64,000 nucleotides of DNA, taken from positions 186,001 through 250,000 of the forward strand of contig CAKOGP040001814.1 in the NCBI GenBank assembly GCA_933822405.4. Direction: 5' to 3'. The stretch is from Cylindrotheca closterium. Lineage: Eukaryota; Bacillariophyta; Bacillariophyceae; Bacillariales; Bacillariaceae. The translations under genes were made by a program, and so were the position numbers. This document shows positions 30,956 through 41,722 of the stretch, one piece after another; the first letter of the stretch is position 1, and each line of letters begins with the position of its first letter. The notes under the pieces are model-generated. The model had not been told where the DNA came from. It was given only the letters and a program-made list of their open reading frames with translations, and did not search any database.

Positions 30956-33900
30956 ATGGATGCATGGAAAGTAGCTATGAAAGAAGGGGAGAGAAAAGAA
31001 GCATCTAGGGATGGAGATGAATCAGATGCGGATGATTCAGACGATCAAAAGGCTGGCCTAGCAACGTTGGTTGCAAGGATGGAAAATACTGAGAAAACTT
31101 TGCTTGCAAGGATGGAAAAGACTGAGAATCAGGTTGAAAATCTTCAAAAGCGACTGTTAGAAGCAGAGAATGAGCTCCGGTCAAGCAAAAAAAACGCAAT
31201 TCCTTGGAGACGAATTGGGTCAGGAGATTTGACGGACGCAGACATCGAGCGAGACGACGAATATCAACTGCCACACGACATTTATACTGTCATATCAGCC
31301 TGGAAATTCTCGAGTCGGCCATTCTGGATTGCCCTCATAGTGATTGCAGTTCAGATCTTGTTGCTATCCTTGTTATTAGTGGATCAGCTTGGTCAATCTG
31401 ACGATACTTCTGTAAGAATTTTCCCTGCCAACGTACCGATCATTGTCCACATCAGCCAAGGACTTGCGATTATCATCGCGATAATGGGTCAAGATGACCT
31501 ACGCATTGCTATGGAGGGATATTTTGATGGTATACCAACAAGATTTAAAGGTGAAAAGACTTTTCAGGGGATGAATCAGCCTCAATGGAATTGCAGCTAC
31601 TTCACTCGATTCTTGCAAGGCCTATTGTCAGTGATAGCAGCTTTTGTATTGGCCATACAATCCGAGACGGTTTTCGATGTATTATTGGTATGTTCGCAAC
31701 AAAATGCGTTGCTTTCTGAGTTGCTCCCTCTAACTTATTGTTTTCAATCATGATAGAACTTCCTTGGCGTGAGGTAAGCTTTTTCTGGATTGGTCTGAAG
31801 CATTTTTTGGTATCATTTAATCGGAAATTTGCTTTGTGCCCTAGGTTCGTATCCGAGCTTGACGACCTTGCCTTTCTACTCAGCGAGCTCGGTTACTTGG
31901 GAGAAGAGTGTCAAAAGGCATCGAAGTGTATATCAGAAGCGAAGTTCCAACAGGACAATCGCAACAAGGTTGATGGCCATACTGGTTCCCGCTCTTGGTT
32001 CCGCAAGTTTGCGCATATCATTGGTGTCTTTGCCGTCCTCGCGACGCTCTTTGCTTTCTTTCTATATATACTTATCAACCAGAACCAAGGGGATTTCTCG
32101 GAGCAAGAGTTCATGCTAGACATGTCTGACGATATCTTGTCTTTCATTACCTTATTCAACGGCTGCTATCGAGTCAGTCCGACAAGAAAGAGATTTGAGC
32201 GGCGCCTTGTATATGAGCAAGTTGGCTTTGAGCAGGATGGTGGAAAATTCACATACTGCAATAGTATACAACCAGATGGGAAACCTGGTTGGACGATGTC
32301 AATCGGAGCGTTGGAAAATAAACCATGTGAACTGTATGTTGCAAGGACAGAGGCTACAACTACATTTGACTTGTTGGAGGTAAATCAACGATGCTTGATT
32401 GCTTTTGCAACCTTTTATTACTTACAAACTTCTTGTGAGGCGGGAGAAAAGCAGTGGTATACGAGCGATGGAACCTCTCTTGAAAACACTCGGCTTCGGC
32501 GCGTCCTAGGGTCTTCAGAAGAATGTTTAAAATCAACTACTTTCGAAACAGTCACCGCGATTTGCGAGAACGTGCACTTTGAGCAATCCGTCAACCAGCA
32601 AGGGACTCTGTCCGTATCCTTTTTCAAGGCAACTATCAGTTCGATACAACCGACCGTGTTCACGACCGATGCCATCTCTCATCCCGTTTATATCAAACAA
32701 GGCAGCACCCCGGAATTGTATGAAATCATCTTTTTTTCCGGAAATCGTTGGGTTTGGACGAACCCCATTGCCCCAAATGTTACATCGGACTTTCTTTCGT
32801 TGTCGATGGAGGAGTACTTGAATACAGATAGCGGTTTTGTTGGAGTTACCAATGCACTACAAAGCACAGGCGAGCTTATCAACCTTGTCTCGGCAGGTGT
32901 AGCAGCTTCAATTAGTGAGAGTACGCCTATGGGGCTGAGATGGTATCACAATCGGAACGAACCCGGTCTTTTGTTTGATGTCCCAGTCCCGGATCTGTCA
33001 CGACCGGTGGACATTCACTCGTTTTGTGAAAATTGCAACAATGTCACCAATCCTTGCGATAATGGTGGTATCTGCACTTCGGCTAGGATCTGTGACTGCA
33101 TCAACGGTGGATCTGGCGAGTTGTGCCAAGACAAACCCCTCGGAGATGGGACGTGCAACCTTTACTTCAACAAGGAGGAGTATGGTTGGGATGGAGGCGA
33201 CTGCTGTGGAGAAAGTTGCGAGGGTTCCAATTGCGGATTTGCTGGACTTTCTTTACCTTTTGGACTGGATAGCCAGAGCACAACGGTTGAAACTTATGAT
33301 GCAGCCAGTTTTGGATACGAATTTTGCAGAGATCCAAGCATGGCCCCTATTACAATTCAATTGGATCAATTTGAAGTCTTCTATGACGAATATTGGAGTA
33401 CCATCCTGGGCAACCGCGACGGCAAACCATTTTGCAGTACTTCTTCACTTAATGTCCGTTGCAACTCGAAAACGTATATGCATTTTCCTCAACACGTCTT
33501 ATTCAACCAGTCTGACTGTGATCAAAGTTTTGAGCAGACAATTATGGTGCCATTTGGATCAACGTGTGAGCTGTCCGTCAATGTTGCCTGCTTTGGACCT
33601 TTCTGCTTGGACCACGAAGTATCCATTCTCTATGGCAACAGTACGGCATCCGAGCCAATATTGACTGCCAGCGTTAAGTCACAGGCGCAATTCGCTTTTG
33701 GAGTGCCCACCAAGTGCTTGACTGATGTTCTCTTGGAACGATCGAATCAGCGGTCATCTCTTTTCGACTTGTCGACTCCACAAGGCATTGCTGCAAATTC
33801 GTTGTCGAACGATGGGTTGTCTGAATTTTTATGCGCCAACAACACCGGGGCTGTACTGGAACGGTTTGCTTTGACAGTCTTCAATGCTTCTGTTGGGTTT

Positions 33901-34802
33901 AAATCGTCGAATTGGGCCGCGTTTCAATGTCATGGTTGGGGTATTCCTGCTGTCAAGACGACATGCACCAACAATTCAATCACATCGCTAGTTTTGAGCG
34001 TCGATGCAACTTCCAAACAAGGGACGATCCCCTCTGAGATTGCCTTTCTTTCAAACATTGGTAGGTGCCTACATCGAACTGTCACTCTTACTCAGAACTA
34101 CTGTATCTCATCAAACGTTTTCTCTTTGTAAAGATCATATAGCACTCCGCAGTAACTCTATTGTTGGGAGCCTACCCTCTACCCTCGGAAATCTGCTAAC
34201 AGTTCGAACCTTGGAACTCTGGAACAATACCATCTCGGGGTAAGTAATGTCAATGGAAATATGCACCATCCGTTCGAGATTGTGGTCATCTCATCTACTA
34301 TTTCCCGAAAGCTCCATTCCTACTGAAATATTCTCCTTATCGACACTCGAGTATCTTGCATTGTTTGACAATCGATTAGTTGGAACCATACCGACCGAAA
34401 TTGGAGCCTTGAGCAATTTACTGGGTTTTTGGTTGGAAAACAACTTAGCGACTGGAACGATGCCGACCGAAATTGGAGCTTTGAGCCTTTTAGGTGAGAC
34501 CATTCCATTGGCGTCGGCTGTTTTTTCATTTGTCCCAGAATGGGAAGCGACTCACACTTTCCATTTCCTCCATTGTAGAGACGTTGCATCTATCCAATAA
34601 CTTTCTGACTGGCAAAATCCCCGACCTTTCCAACTTGACCCGATTGCAAGCATGCAATATGTGTAAGTACGAGTCATCTGATTTTCTTTTGTTTCTCTCC
34701 ATATTAATACCATTTCATTGTTTTACTAATTGTATTGATGTTTCCATCACAGCTAACAATGCATTCACTGGGGGTATTGCGCCACCAGCGTGCGAGTCAT
34801 AG
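30956..34802 (+). CDS. Membrane protein with EGF-like, LNR and leucine-rich repeats
   Basis: Seven exons: 30956-31687, 31757-31773 (17 nt), 31845-34060, 34134-34239, 34312-34493, 34579-34662 and 34753-34802. All junctions are GT-AG and in phase; product 1128 residues. Order: acidic head; coiled coil (about 32-80); membrane segments at about 123-145, 160-177 and 219-236; FVSELDD at 251-257; a fourth segment at about 307-328; a long outer domain; EGF-like CDNGGICTSARICDC near 655; a Notch/LNR repeat (CNLYFNKEEYGWDGGDCC, 687-704); then LRRs from about 960 (GTIPSEI, GSLPSTLGNL, GTIPTEIGALSNL). LRR units are split among phase-matched exons. It looks like a surface receptor or adhesion protein. No kinase domain is present. 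Confidence 0.78.
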
Positions 34803-35744
34803 AAATGACATCATACTTTGCGGCAACATGGATGGCGACAAAGCAGAAAGTCACATGTAACTTTCCCGTGGAAGATTTGAGCCGACCAACACAGGCCCTC
34901 TTCAATTGTGCAAGGTGTGATGACACCACCAATCCATGCCTCTCTGCAGGGACATATATGTCTAACCAAAATCCCTTCTGGCAGATCTCAAACTCGCAGC
35001 TTTCATCGCGGAAAACAACAGGATGACAGTAAGTGAAGTGGGCAATCTGTTTGCTCCATTTCGGCGCTTTTTTTTTCATATCTAGCAGGAATTCACGTCT
35101 TCTCATGCTTTCAACTTTAGGGGACTATCCCGTCGCGATCTGAAATCGCTTCGATGCCCTTGGTCGTTTTCAGTTTAGCAAACAATTCTTTTGTTGGTGA
35201 GATTCCAAATCAAACCGATTTGCAGGACTCCTTGTTATTATGTACTTTGTTGGTCAGTGCATTGTTGCTGTTTCGCCAATTGAACGAACAAATGTCCGAT
35301 TGCACCTCCTATGGATCAACAGAAAAAGTAGTGGGACAGAGCCTAATATTTGTAGTGTTTAACAAACATATTGTAGATAATGATTTTGGTCTTATTTCTT
35401 GGTATCCTATTCATCATTCCAATTTCTTGCCGAGCCACACTGATTGCACCGTTGTCATCTTGGTGCAACTCTCAGAACAAGCTTTTTCCTTTGCGATCGC
35501 TTTGCGAACGGTTTAGCTCGAGGTATTTCTCTCGCGAGCCAATCGACCAGGAGGCTGGATTAGAACGGACCACTTTGCCGCGTGCCAAAGTGCGTTCAAC
35601 GGGCGGTCCTTATATAAATACCGCGTCAAACCGAACACGGACTGAAAACGGAGACTAACCGTAGTCGCTACAAATTTGACAAAAGCAGAAAACATCCAAA
35701 TTTTATTAAAACTCTCCGCACATCAAAACAAAAGCAATCATATC
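34803..35744. pseudogene. Decayed pieces of a second LRR/EGF membrane protein copy; then promoter of next gene
   Basis: At 34850-34960 the sequence encodes FPVEDLSRPTQALFNCARCDDTTNPC, a diverged copy of PVPDLSRPVDIHSFCENCNNVTNPC in the main gene's exon 3. At about 34987-35030 and 35122-35225, LRR-like pieces (LKLAAFIAENNRMT, then GTIPSRSEIASMPLVVFSLANNSFVGEIP) are separated by GTAAGT...TTTAG, as if by an intron. No continuous gene can be built. A TATATAAATA box at 35611-35620 probably serves the gene at 35745. Confidence 0.5.
35611..35620 (+). promoter_or_regulatory. TATA box for the IQ-family gene at 35745
   Basis: TATATAAATA, 125 bp before the start codon, in otherwise GC-richer sequence. 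It is a plausible core promoter element; the transcription start is not known. Confidence 0.5.
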
Positions 35745-36656
35745 ATGTCCATGTCATTTCCCGTCGAAATCTGTTACGAATTCTCCAAGAACCTAGAAGG
35801 TTTGCTTGATCCAACTATTGATACAACTATTGTAGCGATCAAGGATGAAGAAGGTACTGTTGCGACAGAGGCAACAAGTGAACAAAGTGTAGCACAAATC
35901 ATTGACCAAAAGGCGGCAACTCAAATCCAAGCTGTTGCCAGAGGCAGGATTGTGAGAAACAAAGCCATGAAACAAAGCGAACAAAAGGCTGTAATGGACA
36001 CACGAACAAAAGCAGGGCAAACCATCATGAACGAGGAAGAAGAAGGCAAAGAAAGTATTGAAGACAACATCAGAAGCGTTCGAGAATTGCTCAAGAAGAA
36101 GCAGGCCACTTGGGAACGCTGCCAAAAGGGTCGCATCGGAGAGAAAGATGGCAGCACCCAAACGTTTATTCGAACTGGGTTCATGACAGTCCACACAAAG
36201 ACTGAAAACAGAAAGGTTCAATTCACAAGCCGAGCTGAAAAATCAGAGAAATCCTACGATATGCAAGCATTGGAGGTGCTTCCAGGCAAACTCGAGGGAA
36301 TCTTTGAAGTCCACTATGATGAATTCGGTTTTGTGAACTACGAAGGCTTTCTAGAGAAGTCACTGTTGCTGCACGAGCGTGTGCTTCAACCGTTTCTGCT
36401 CAAGCTCAAAGGACATCTCGAGCGCGTCAATGTGCTTCTTGCAGAAATTGATGCTTGGCTAGCAGAACCACAGGCTGACTTGGCCTTTCTCAAGAAGATT
36501 TTTGGGCTTGATGAAAAATTGACTATTACTACTGAAACTACAACATTGAAGGAATGTGAACTTGAAGACGATTTCCAAGTCAACGGTTCTTTCAACATCC
36601 AAACCAGCAGAGATCAAAAAATGCTGGGGAAACTCCTTGTCTTTATTTCGGAGTAG
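35745..36656 (+). CDS. IQ-motif protein of the LLHxDV array family (copy at 35.7 kb)
   Basis: A 303-residue protein from the first ATG (MSMSFPVEICYEF). A perfect IQ motif, IQAVARGRIVR, is at 61-71. A lysine/glutamate-rich linker follows, then the family domain: SIEDNIRSVRELLKKKQATWERC, FIRTGFMTV, FVNYEGFLEKSLLLHERV, QPFLLKLKGHLERVNVLL, AWLAEP and FLKKIFGLDE, ending FNIQTSRDQKMLGKLLVFIS. Length and order equal the copies at 29725 and 37123, which argues for functional genes under constraint. A TATA box sits 125 bp upstream. Predicted soluble. The role is unknown, but Ca2+/calmodulin-linked scaffolding is a reasonable guess. Confidence 0.75.
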   Translation: MSMSFPVEICYEFSKNLEGLLDPTIDTTIVAIKDEEGTVATEATSEQSVAQIIDQKAATQIQAVARGRIVRNKAMKQSEQKAVMDTRTKAGQTIMNEEEEGKESIEDNIRSVRELLKKKQATWERCQKGRIGEKDGSTQTFIRTGFMTVHTKTENRKVQFTSRAEKSEKSYDMQALEVLPGKLEGIFEVHYDEFGFVNYEGFLEKSLLLHERVLQPFLLKLKGHLERVNVLLAEIDAWLAEPQADLAFLKKIFGLDEKLTITTETTTLKECELEDDFQVNGSFNIQTSRDQKMLGKLLVFISE

Positions 36657-37122
36657 ACTAAATCTGCTTAATCCCAGTGATGCAAAAGATAGTCCATGTT
36701 CCTATTCATATATACGCCTGTAGCATTCTCTTTTTTGAAACTATTTTAATTTTAATTTGCACACCACGTTGTTGTTATTTTTATAATTTTTTTGTTTCTA
36801 TTTTTTAAAAATGATTCAAAGTGCATCTCCAGCCGACGAAAGAACATGCTCATAGAGCATTTATTTCATTGTTCCCATGACTGCCTCGGATAGGCTGAAG
36901 CTGGAATCATCATCAACGGTGGTCAAGCTTTATTGCAACAAACCTGTGCAGTAAAATCTTCCGCGATGATTCGACGTGTCGGTCGGCGCATTTGACGTTG
37001 AACGGAAAATTACTTAGGAGAATTCATCGCCGACGCTCTAAATAACCAAAACACACGAATCCCCAAATCTTTTGCTTTCATCACAATTTCCCAACTCCAC
37101 AACAACATCCAAAAACATCATC
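36657..37122. other. Intergenic spacer, 466 bp
   Basis: No gene supported. T-rich after the upstream stop (36725-36810), then the 5' region of the next family gene. Confidence 0.4.
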
Positions 37123-38040
37123 ATGGACATGTCCTTTCTTGAACAATGTATGATCTTCAATGGTACCTTCAATGCCGAAAGTACTACTCACGCTGCCTTG
37201 ATCGACGTGGATCCATCGAAGGATGATGACTACACTTGTGCCACATCAGTAGATACTGAAGACGTGGATGTGGATCAAAAGGCAGTGCTCATTCAATCAC
37301 AAGCTCGTGGAATGCTTGCCCGCAAGAAATTCCTCAACCGCGAGCGACTTGCATTGGATTGTACTCGATCCAGAGCTGGGCATGGTATCATGAAAGAAAA
37401 GGCAAAGCGAGCTGGCATTGAATCCAACATCCGTGCCATCAAGAAGATCTTGACTTCGAACAAGGAACTGTGGGAATCCTGCAAGGGCAACCTACGTGGT
37501 GAGAAAGGTACACACGTCACCAAATTCACAAGAACTGGATTCTTCCACGTTGAAGTGGTTACCGACGATGACGGCATTGTCTTTTCCACCAAGCCCATGC
37601 GCAATGAAAAGTTCTTCGACACCCAGTCGATGGTAGCGATTCCAGACAAGTTGTCTGGGATCTTTGAAGTCAAATACGACGAAGATCTCCATGTTAACTA
37701 TGAATCTCTTCTTGAGCGAGTCCAACTGTTGCACGAAGACGTTCTTGGACCCTATTTGGTCAAGCTGATGGAACACCTTCAGTCCGTCAATGCAGGCCTC
37801 ACAGAGATTAGCAAATGGATCTCTGAGCCTTCCGACTACCTCAAATTCCTCAGCAAGACCTTCGGACTGAAGCAAGATTTGGATATTCCTGATGAGGAAT
37901 CACTCATGAAGCACCTCCATACTGAAGTCCTCAAGGAACAAGCTATGGCGTATGAGCTGAACATCCGAGCAAAGTTTAACATCGAGCTAGATGCAGAGCG
38001 GTTCATGTTGGAAAAAGTGTTGGAGCTCGTGTCCAACTAA
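37123..38040 (+). CDS. IQ-motif protein of the LLHxDV array family (copy at 37.1 kb)
   Basis: A 305-residue protein from the ATG at 37123 (MDMSFLEQCMIFNG, close to MSMSFPVEICYEF in the previous copy). The IQ motif IQSQARGMLAR is at 57-67. The domain continues with GIESNIRAIKKILTSNKELW, ESCKGNLRGEKG, KFTRTGFFHV, HVNYESLLERVQLLHEDV, GPYLVKLMEHLQSVNAGL, KWISEP and FLSKTFGL. It ends FNIELDAERFMLEKVLELVS. Codon use here looks biased to C-ending codons, suggesting good expression. No targeting signal is seen. It is the last, most 3' member of the array. Confidence 0.77.
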   Translation: MDMSFLEQCMIFNGTFNAESTTHAALIDVDPSKDDDYTCATSVDTEDVDVDQKAVLIQSQARGMLARKKFLNRERLALDCTRSRAGHGIMKEKAKRAGIESNIRAIKKILTSNKELWESCKGNLRGEKGTHVTKFTRTGFFHVEVVTDDDGIVFSTKPMRNEKFFDTQSMVAIPDKLSGIFEVKYDEDLHVNYESLLERVQLLHEDVLGPYLVKLMEHLQSVNAGLTEISKWISEPSDYLKFLSKTFGLKQDLDIPDEESLMKHLHTEVLKEQAMAYELNIRAKFNIELDAERFMLEKVLELVSN

Positions 38041-38517
38041 GGGAAATATAATGGCATCCCAGGGGGAATCGTGCAAACCGCTGGAAGGAGTGCTCATGGG
38101 GAATAACTACATATCAGGACAAGAAGAAGATGAATCAAGAAAGAAGTACTGCTTACTTCACGGGAATCATTTTCAGTTTCAAGTGCTCCCGAGGTTTACG
38201 AGGAAGTATATTGCATACTTTGATTTGTATTATAACAGATATTTAATATACTAAATATTCTGGTTCATCATTATCTTGTAATGAATGGTACAGCTTTCTC
38301 TGTCCTTTCTGTTTGCGTGCACTTTCCGCGTCTGTGCTTCTGACCCTCATTTTCCACCTCCTTTGAAAATTTCAAATCGCAATATACTTGTACATAATCG
38401 GGACGAAAAAGACATCATCACACTCACGCTGCAATTTCATCCAAAACGTTGCTGGAAACTAGTGTCTTGCCCATTGTCATATTGTCACATTCCCACTACC
38501 TATTATAGTACCTCGGA
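38041..38517. other. Intergenic spacer, 477 bp
   Basis: No gene supported. Confidence 0.4.
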
Positions 38518-39663
38518 ATGAAGAGACGTCGTGAAATCGAGTGGCGGGTGTATCCGCCCAAAAAGAAGCCGTTCGCTTTTTCCAATGGCGATGACGTATT
38601 GGTCAAGTCCAAGGATGGCAAGACAACCTACAGGGGCAAGATTCGATTGGAGGATCTGTTGCAGGCCAAACAGGAGCTGAAGAAAGCTGCAACCGATGAA
38701 GAACAATTAAGCAACCCTGGATCCAAAGACCAAGCAACGAATTGCGATTCAAAGGCAACGCCAGCAGTTGATGGGAGGAGCTCGTTTTCGCCCAAGTCGA
38801 GCTCCAACGTATCTGTGGTTCTATCCAAAGACCAAACTGTCCTACAATTAAGTAAAAAAGAACAAAGCCGCCGGCTTCTTCCAAGTTTTGCGCTCCAGAC
38901 TCCCAACATTGTGGTGACCCCCGAGACGAATTTCTTTCGCATCTTGGCCAAACAAGTAACGGCCGAGGATCGCGTCTTGGAGATTGGTTGTTCGACTGGA
39001 GAAACCAGTAAATTATTGGTGCCACCTAATTCTGCTTCTTGGGTGGGACTGGATACCTCGGAGCAAATGATGGAGCAATGCAAAACGACAATCGGCAAGA
39101 AAAGATGGAACGAGGATACCTGTCATGTCACGGTTGTGGATGCCCTTGTGGATCCTATCAAGGCGAAACAAGAATGTACGATTCATGGAGCTGTTACTGT
39201 TGTATTTATTGACATTGGAGGCAATCGTGAATGCATTGGCGTGCTCCGGATGCTTTCGTGGGTACTAGAAACCTTTGATCAGCATCTTCGGCTGATTGTA
39301 GTCAAAAGCCGCGAACTCGCGCAATCCATCCAGGCCTCGGCCAGTGTAGGAGAGGGTACAGGATTGGTTGAAAACGGCAATGAATGGTTTGCAAAACACC
39401 GGAAGAAACGAGCCTTTCCAAAACACCCTCTCAAGGCTCCCATGGCAACCTCGCCCAAAGGCATGCCCATTTGTCGATATTACAACTACCACAAGGAGGG
39501 ATGCAGCAAGGCGGACTGCCCCTATGATCACGAATACTGTCATTTCTGTCTAAAACAAGGCCACATCGCTAGGAACTGTCCAACTTTGATTGATGATGAT
39601 GACACGACTGTGGTTCTTGATTCGCCAGAGGTCGTCGTGGAGAAAGAAACCAAGAAGAGCTGA
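38518..39663 (+). CDS. Class I methyltransferase fused to CCCH and CCHC zinc fingers
   Basis: A 381-residue protein. A basic head (MKRRREIEWRVYPPKKK) precedes a linker. The SAM-dependent methyltransferase motif I, VLEIGCSTGE, is at 153-162, followed by WVGLDTSEQM (acidic motif II) and VVDALVD. Near the C-terminus a CCCH-type finger begins at Cys319 (C-x9-C-x4-C-x3-H), then a CCHC zinc knuckle begins at about 341 (CHFCLKQGHIARNC). Both finger types usually bind single-stranded RNA, so an RNA-directed methyltransferase is inferred. The motif-IV-like region (VFIDIGGNRE) differs from common DPPY/NPPY N-methyltransferases. Probably nuclear or cytosolic. Confidence 0.75.
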   Translation: MKRRREIEWRVYPPKKKPFAFSNGDDVLVKSKDGKTTYRGKIRLEDLLQAKQELKKAATDEEQLSNPGSKDQATNCDSKATPAVDGRSSFSPKSSSNVSVVLSKDQTVLQLSKKEQSRRLLPSFALQTPNIVVTPETNFFRILAKQVTAEDRVLEIGCSTGETSKLLVPPNSASWVGLDTSEQMMEQCKTTIGKKRWNEDTCHVTVVDALVDPIKAKQECTIHGAVTVVFIDIGGNRECIGVLRMLSWVLETFDQHLRLIVVKSRELAQSIQASASVGEGTGLVENGNEWFAKHRKKRAFPKHPLKAPMATSPKGMPICRYYNYHKEGCSKADCPYDHEYCHFCLKQGHIARNCPTLIDDDDTTVVLDSPEVVVEKETKKS

Positions 39664-40212
39664 AAGTGGTTGCGGAACGAAGTCGACTGAGATGACAAAG
39701 CCATATGTCTCGGCCTCTATCCACTCATACACAGTGTACCAGCATTAGCATGCAACCATGACTGTTGCCAATCTGACAAGCTTCAAGAGCAGAATTGATT
39801 GATTCATTCAATCAATCAATCCCCTCGTTCTACCCCCACATCTTGCAGTATCCCCCGTCATTTTTGCGAATAGAAGAAAAAGGAGAAGCTGAGGTGAAGC
39901 AGATGTCACGATTCGAATCGAATTGCGAAAAGAATACGAGCTTTGCGTTGCGTAAAGTACTGAGTTCCGATTCCCCAAAACAACGAGCCAATGAAATTGC
40001 TAAATTAGGAATTCCAAAAGACAAGTTCTGAAGACATCAAAGAAAGACATCACGCAGCATTTTGATGTCGTCGATTTGAATTGCCCACACAGAACAAATC
40101 TCTCATAATACTGTAGATCATAGTATCCAAAGCAAACCAAACCAAACCAAACCAAACCAAACCAGCCCTGTTGCCACTGCCAATGCCACCAAATCGCAAA
40201 CGAATTAGAACC
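39664..40212. other. Spacer with a possible short protein and an (AACCA)n leader
   Basis: A 42-codon frame at 39903-40031 (MSRFESNCEKNT...IAKLGIPKDKF) is open and looks protein-like, but is too short to be certain. A pentanucleotide run (AACCA)n at about 40132-40164 lies in the leader of the next gene. Confidence 0.4.
40132..40164. repeat. (AACCA)n microsatellite
   Basis: Six perfect AACCA units or so, in the leader of the plastid DUF1415-like gene. Confidence 0.8.
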
Positions 40213-41722
40213 ATGAAAGTCTTTCCAGCATCCTTACTTCTTTGCAGTCTCTGTTTGTGGAACGCGCCCTTTGGCGATGCCTTTTCCTTGTCTCCACAAC
40301 GTGCCAACAACCACAACAATGTCAGAGGCACTTCCAAAACTCGTTTGTATTATGATATTCAACGAGATCCTTCCAATGAAAATGTTTGGAACGTCTTGGC
40401 CACCACCGAACGATGGATTACTGAAATGTTGACTTCGACGACCGAAACCCCCTTGAGCCGCAAAGAAGTCAGCTATGTCTGCGAAGCTTCCGAAGACACG
40501 GCCATGGTCTTGGCCAATATCTTTCGCAAGCTCAAAGAGGCCCGACAAATGGGCGAAGCTCATGGGGAAGAACAAGAAGAACTTTCAGAACAAGCAGAAG
40601 GTACGTCGTTAGGATGATTGGTGTTGCCAATGACGGCTACCAGATTGATGTCATTTCACCCACGATTCATTCTTGGCACAAGTCCATACCAATTTCTAAC
40701 ATTCCCCCTGTCACTCGTCAATTTTCTTAGGTCCCAGATCTCCCTCCTCCATTCGCAATACCCAGGTATTGGTCATTCCCGCCAATGCGGACATGAAGGA
40801 CTGGTCCGTCTTTGACACCTTGGTGACTGCCATTAATCAGGCTCGTCGAAGTGCCCGTGACTATGTCACCGATGTCAGTCTGGACCGACTGGACAATGAC
40901 GAGGAAGAAAACGACAAGGAATGGGTGGTTTCCGTCAATTGTGCCCACTTGCATCCCGGGTTTGGCCAAAAGACACCGGAGGAAGAATTGAAGGAACTTC
41001 AGGATGATGCGGATGCCGAAGTCGACTTGAATTTGCAAGAATACAAGGAAAAACGGTTGCTGGCACGCCGCTCGCCCTTTCCTTCCATTGTGGTGGAGGT
41101 GCGAGCCATGCCTCAGCCCGTCTATACACCGCCACCCCCACAAGCACAACCCGTCCGGGAAGAACCTCGTGCCGAAGAAAGTCTCGAGGACGAAGAGGAG
41201 GAAGGAAGCATGGCCGATCCGGATTCCGACTTTGTGCAAGCATTGGAATTGCTTTTCAGCAAGTCCAGTTTGAACGACGAAAAATCCAAGGATACCGACT
41301 TTTACGATTCCATTGGATCTCATTTGGAAGAAGTCACCACAGTCACTCCCTTGACCATGGCCCAAACATGGATTTCTCAAAACGACGACAAGTTTGACAT
41401 TACAAAATGTGCCTTTACCACCACTGATACTCCTCATGTCGATGAGGCCTACGAGTTCTTGTTTACCAACTTGGCCATGCAATCGACACAATTTCTTGGA
41501 TCCGGTGAGGGAGAAGCCCAAAAGAGACAATACTTGGTCTTGTCCAACTTTTGCCCCAGCTCGGCCACGAGCATGGAAAAGTTTGCCCGTGAAGCGGATA
41601 ACATTATTCGCACCTTGCCAACTTTGAAAGACAAAGTGGAGATTGAATGCTTTCATCCAGAACATGTCGAAGGAGACAAGAGATGCCCCGTTCCAGTCTT
41701 TGTCTTGCAATGGAAGGATTGA
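40213..41722 (+). CDS. Plastid-targeted DUF1415-like protein
   Basis: Two exons, 40213-40600 and 40731-41722, over a 130-bp intron (GTACGT...TTCTTAG); product 459 residues. The start at 40213 gives a signal peptide (MKVFPASLLLCSLCLWNAPFG) ending D-A-F-S-L, the Phe-type plastid cleavage motif. The central part has CAHLHPGFG and RRSPFPSIVVEVRAM, which recall the FHP and NRSPYP signatures of the DUF1415 family, and an acidic Glu/Asp-rich insert (about 270-295). Near the C-terminus a second set appears (VEIECFHPEHV, VPVFVLQW), so the fold may be duplicated. The family's function is unknown. Confidence 0.6.

Noticed and set aside
40132..40164. AACCA run considered as a telomere-like repeat
   Set aside because: The unit is not the CCCTAA/CCCTAAA type and the run is short and inside a gene leader.
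40727..41710. 327-codon minus-strand frame
   Set aside because: It mirrors exon 2 of the plastid DUF1415-like gene and has no recognisable motif of its own.
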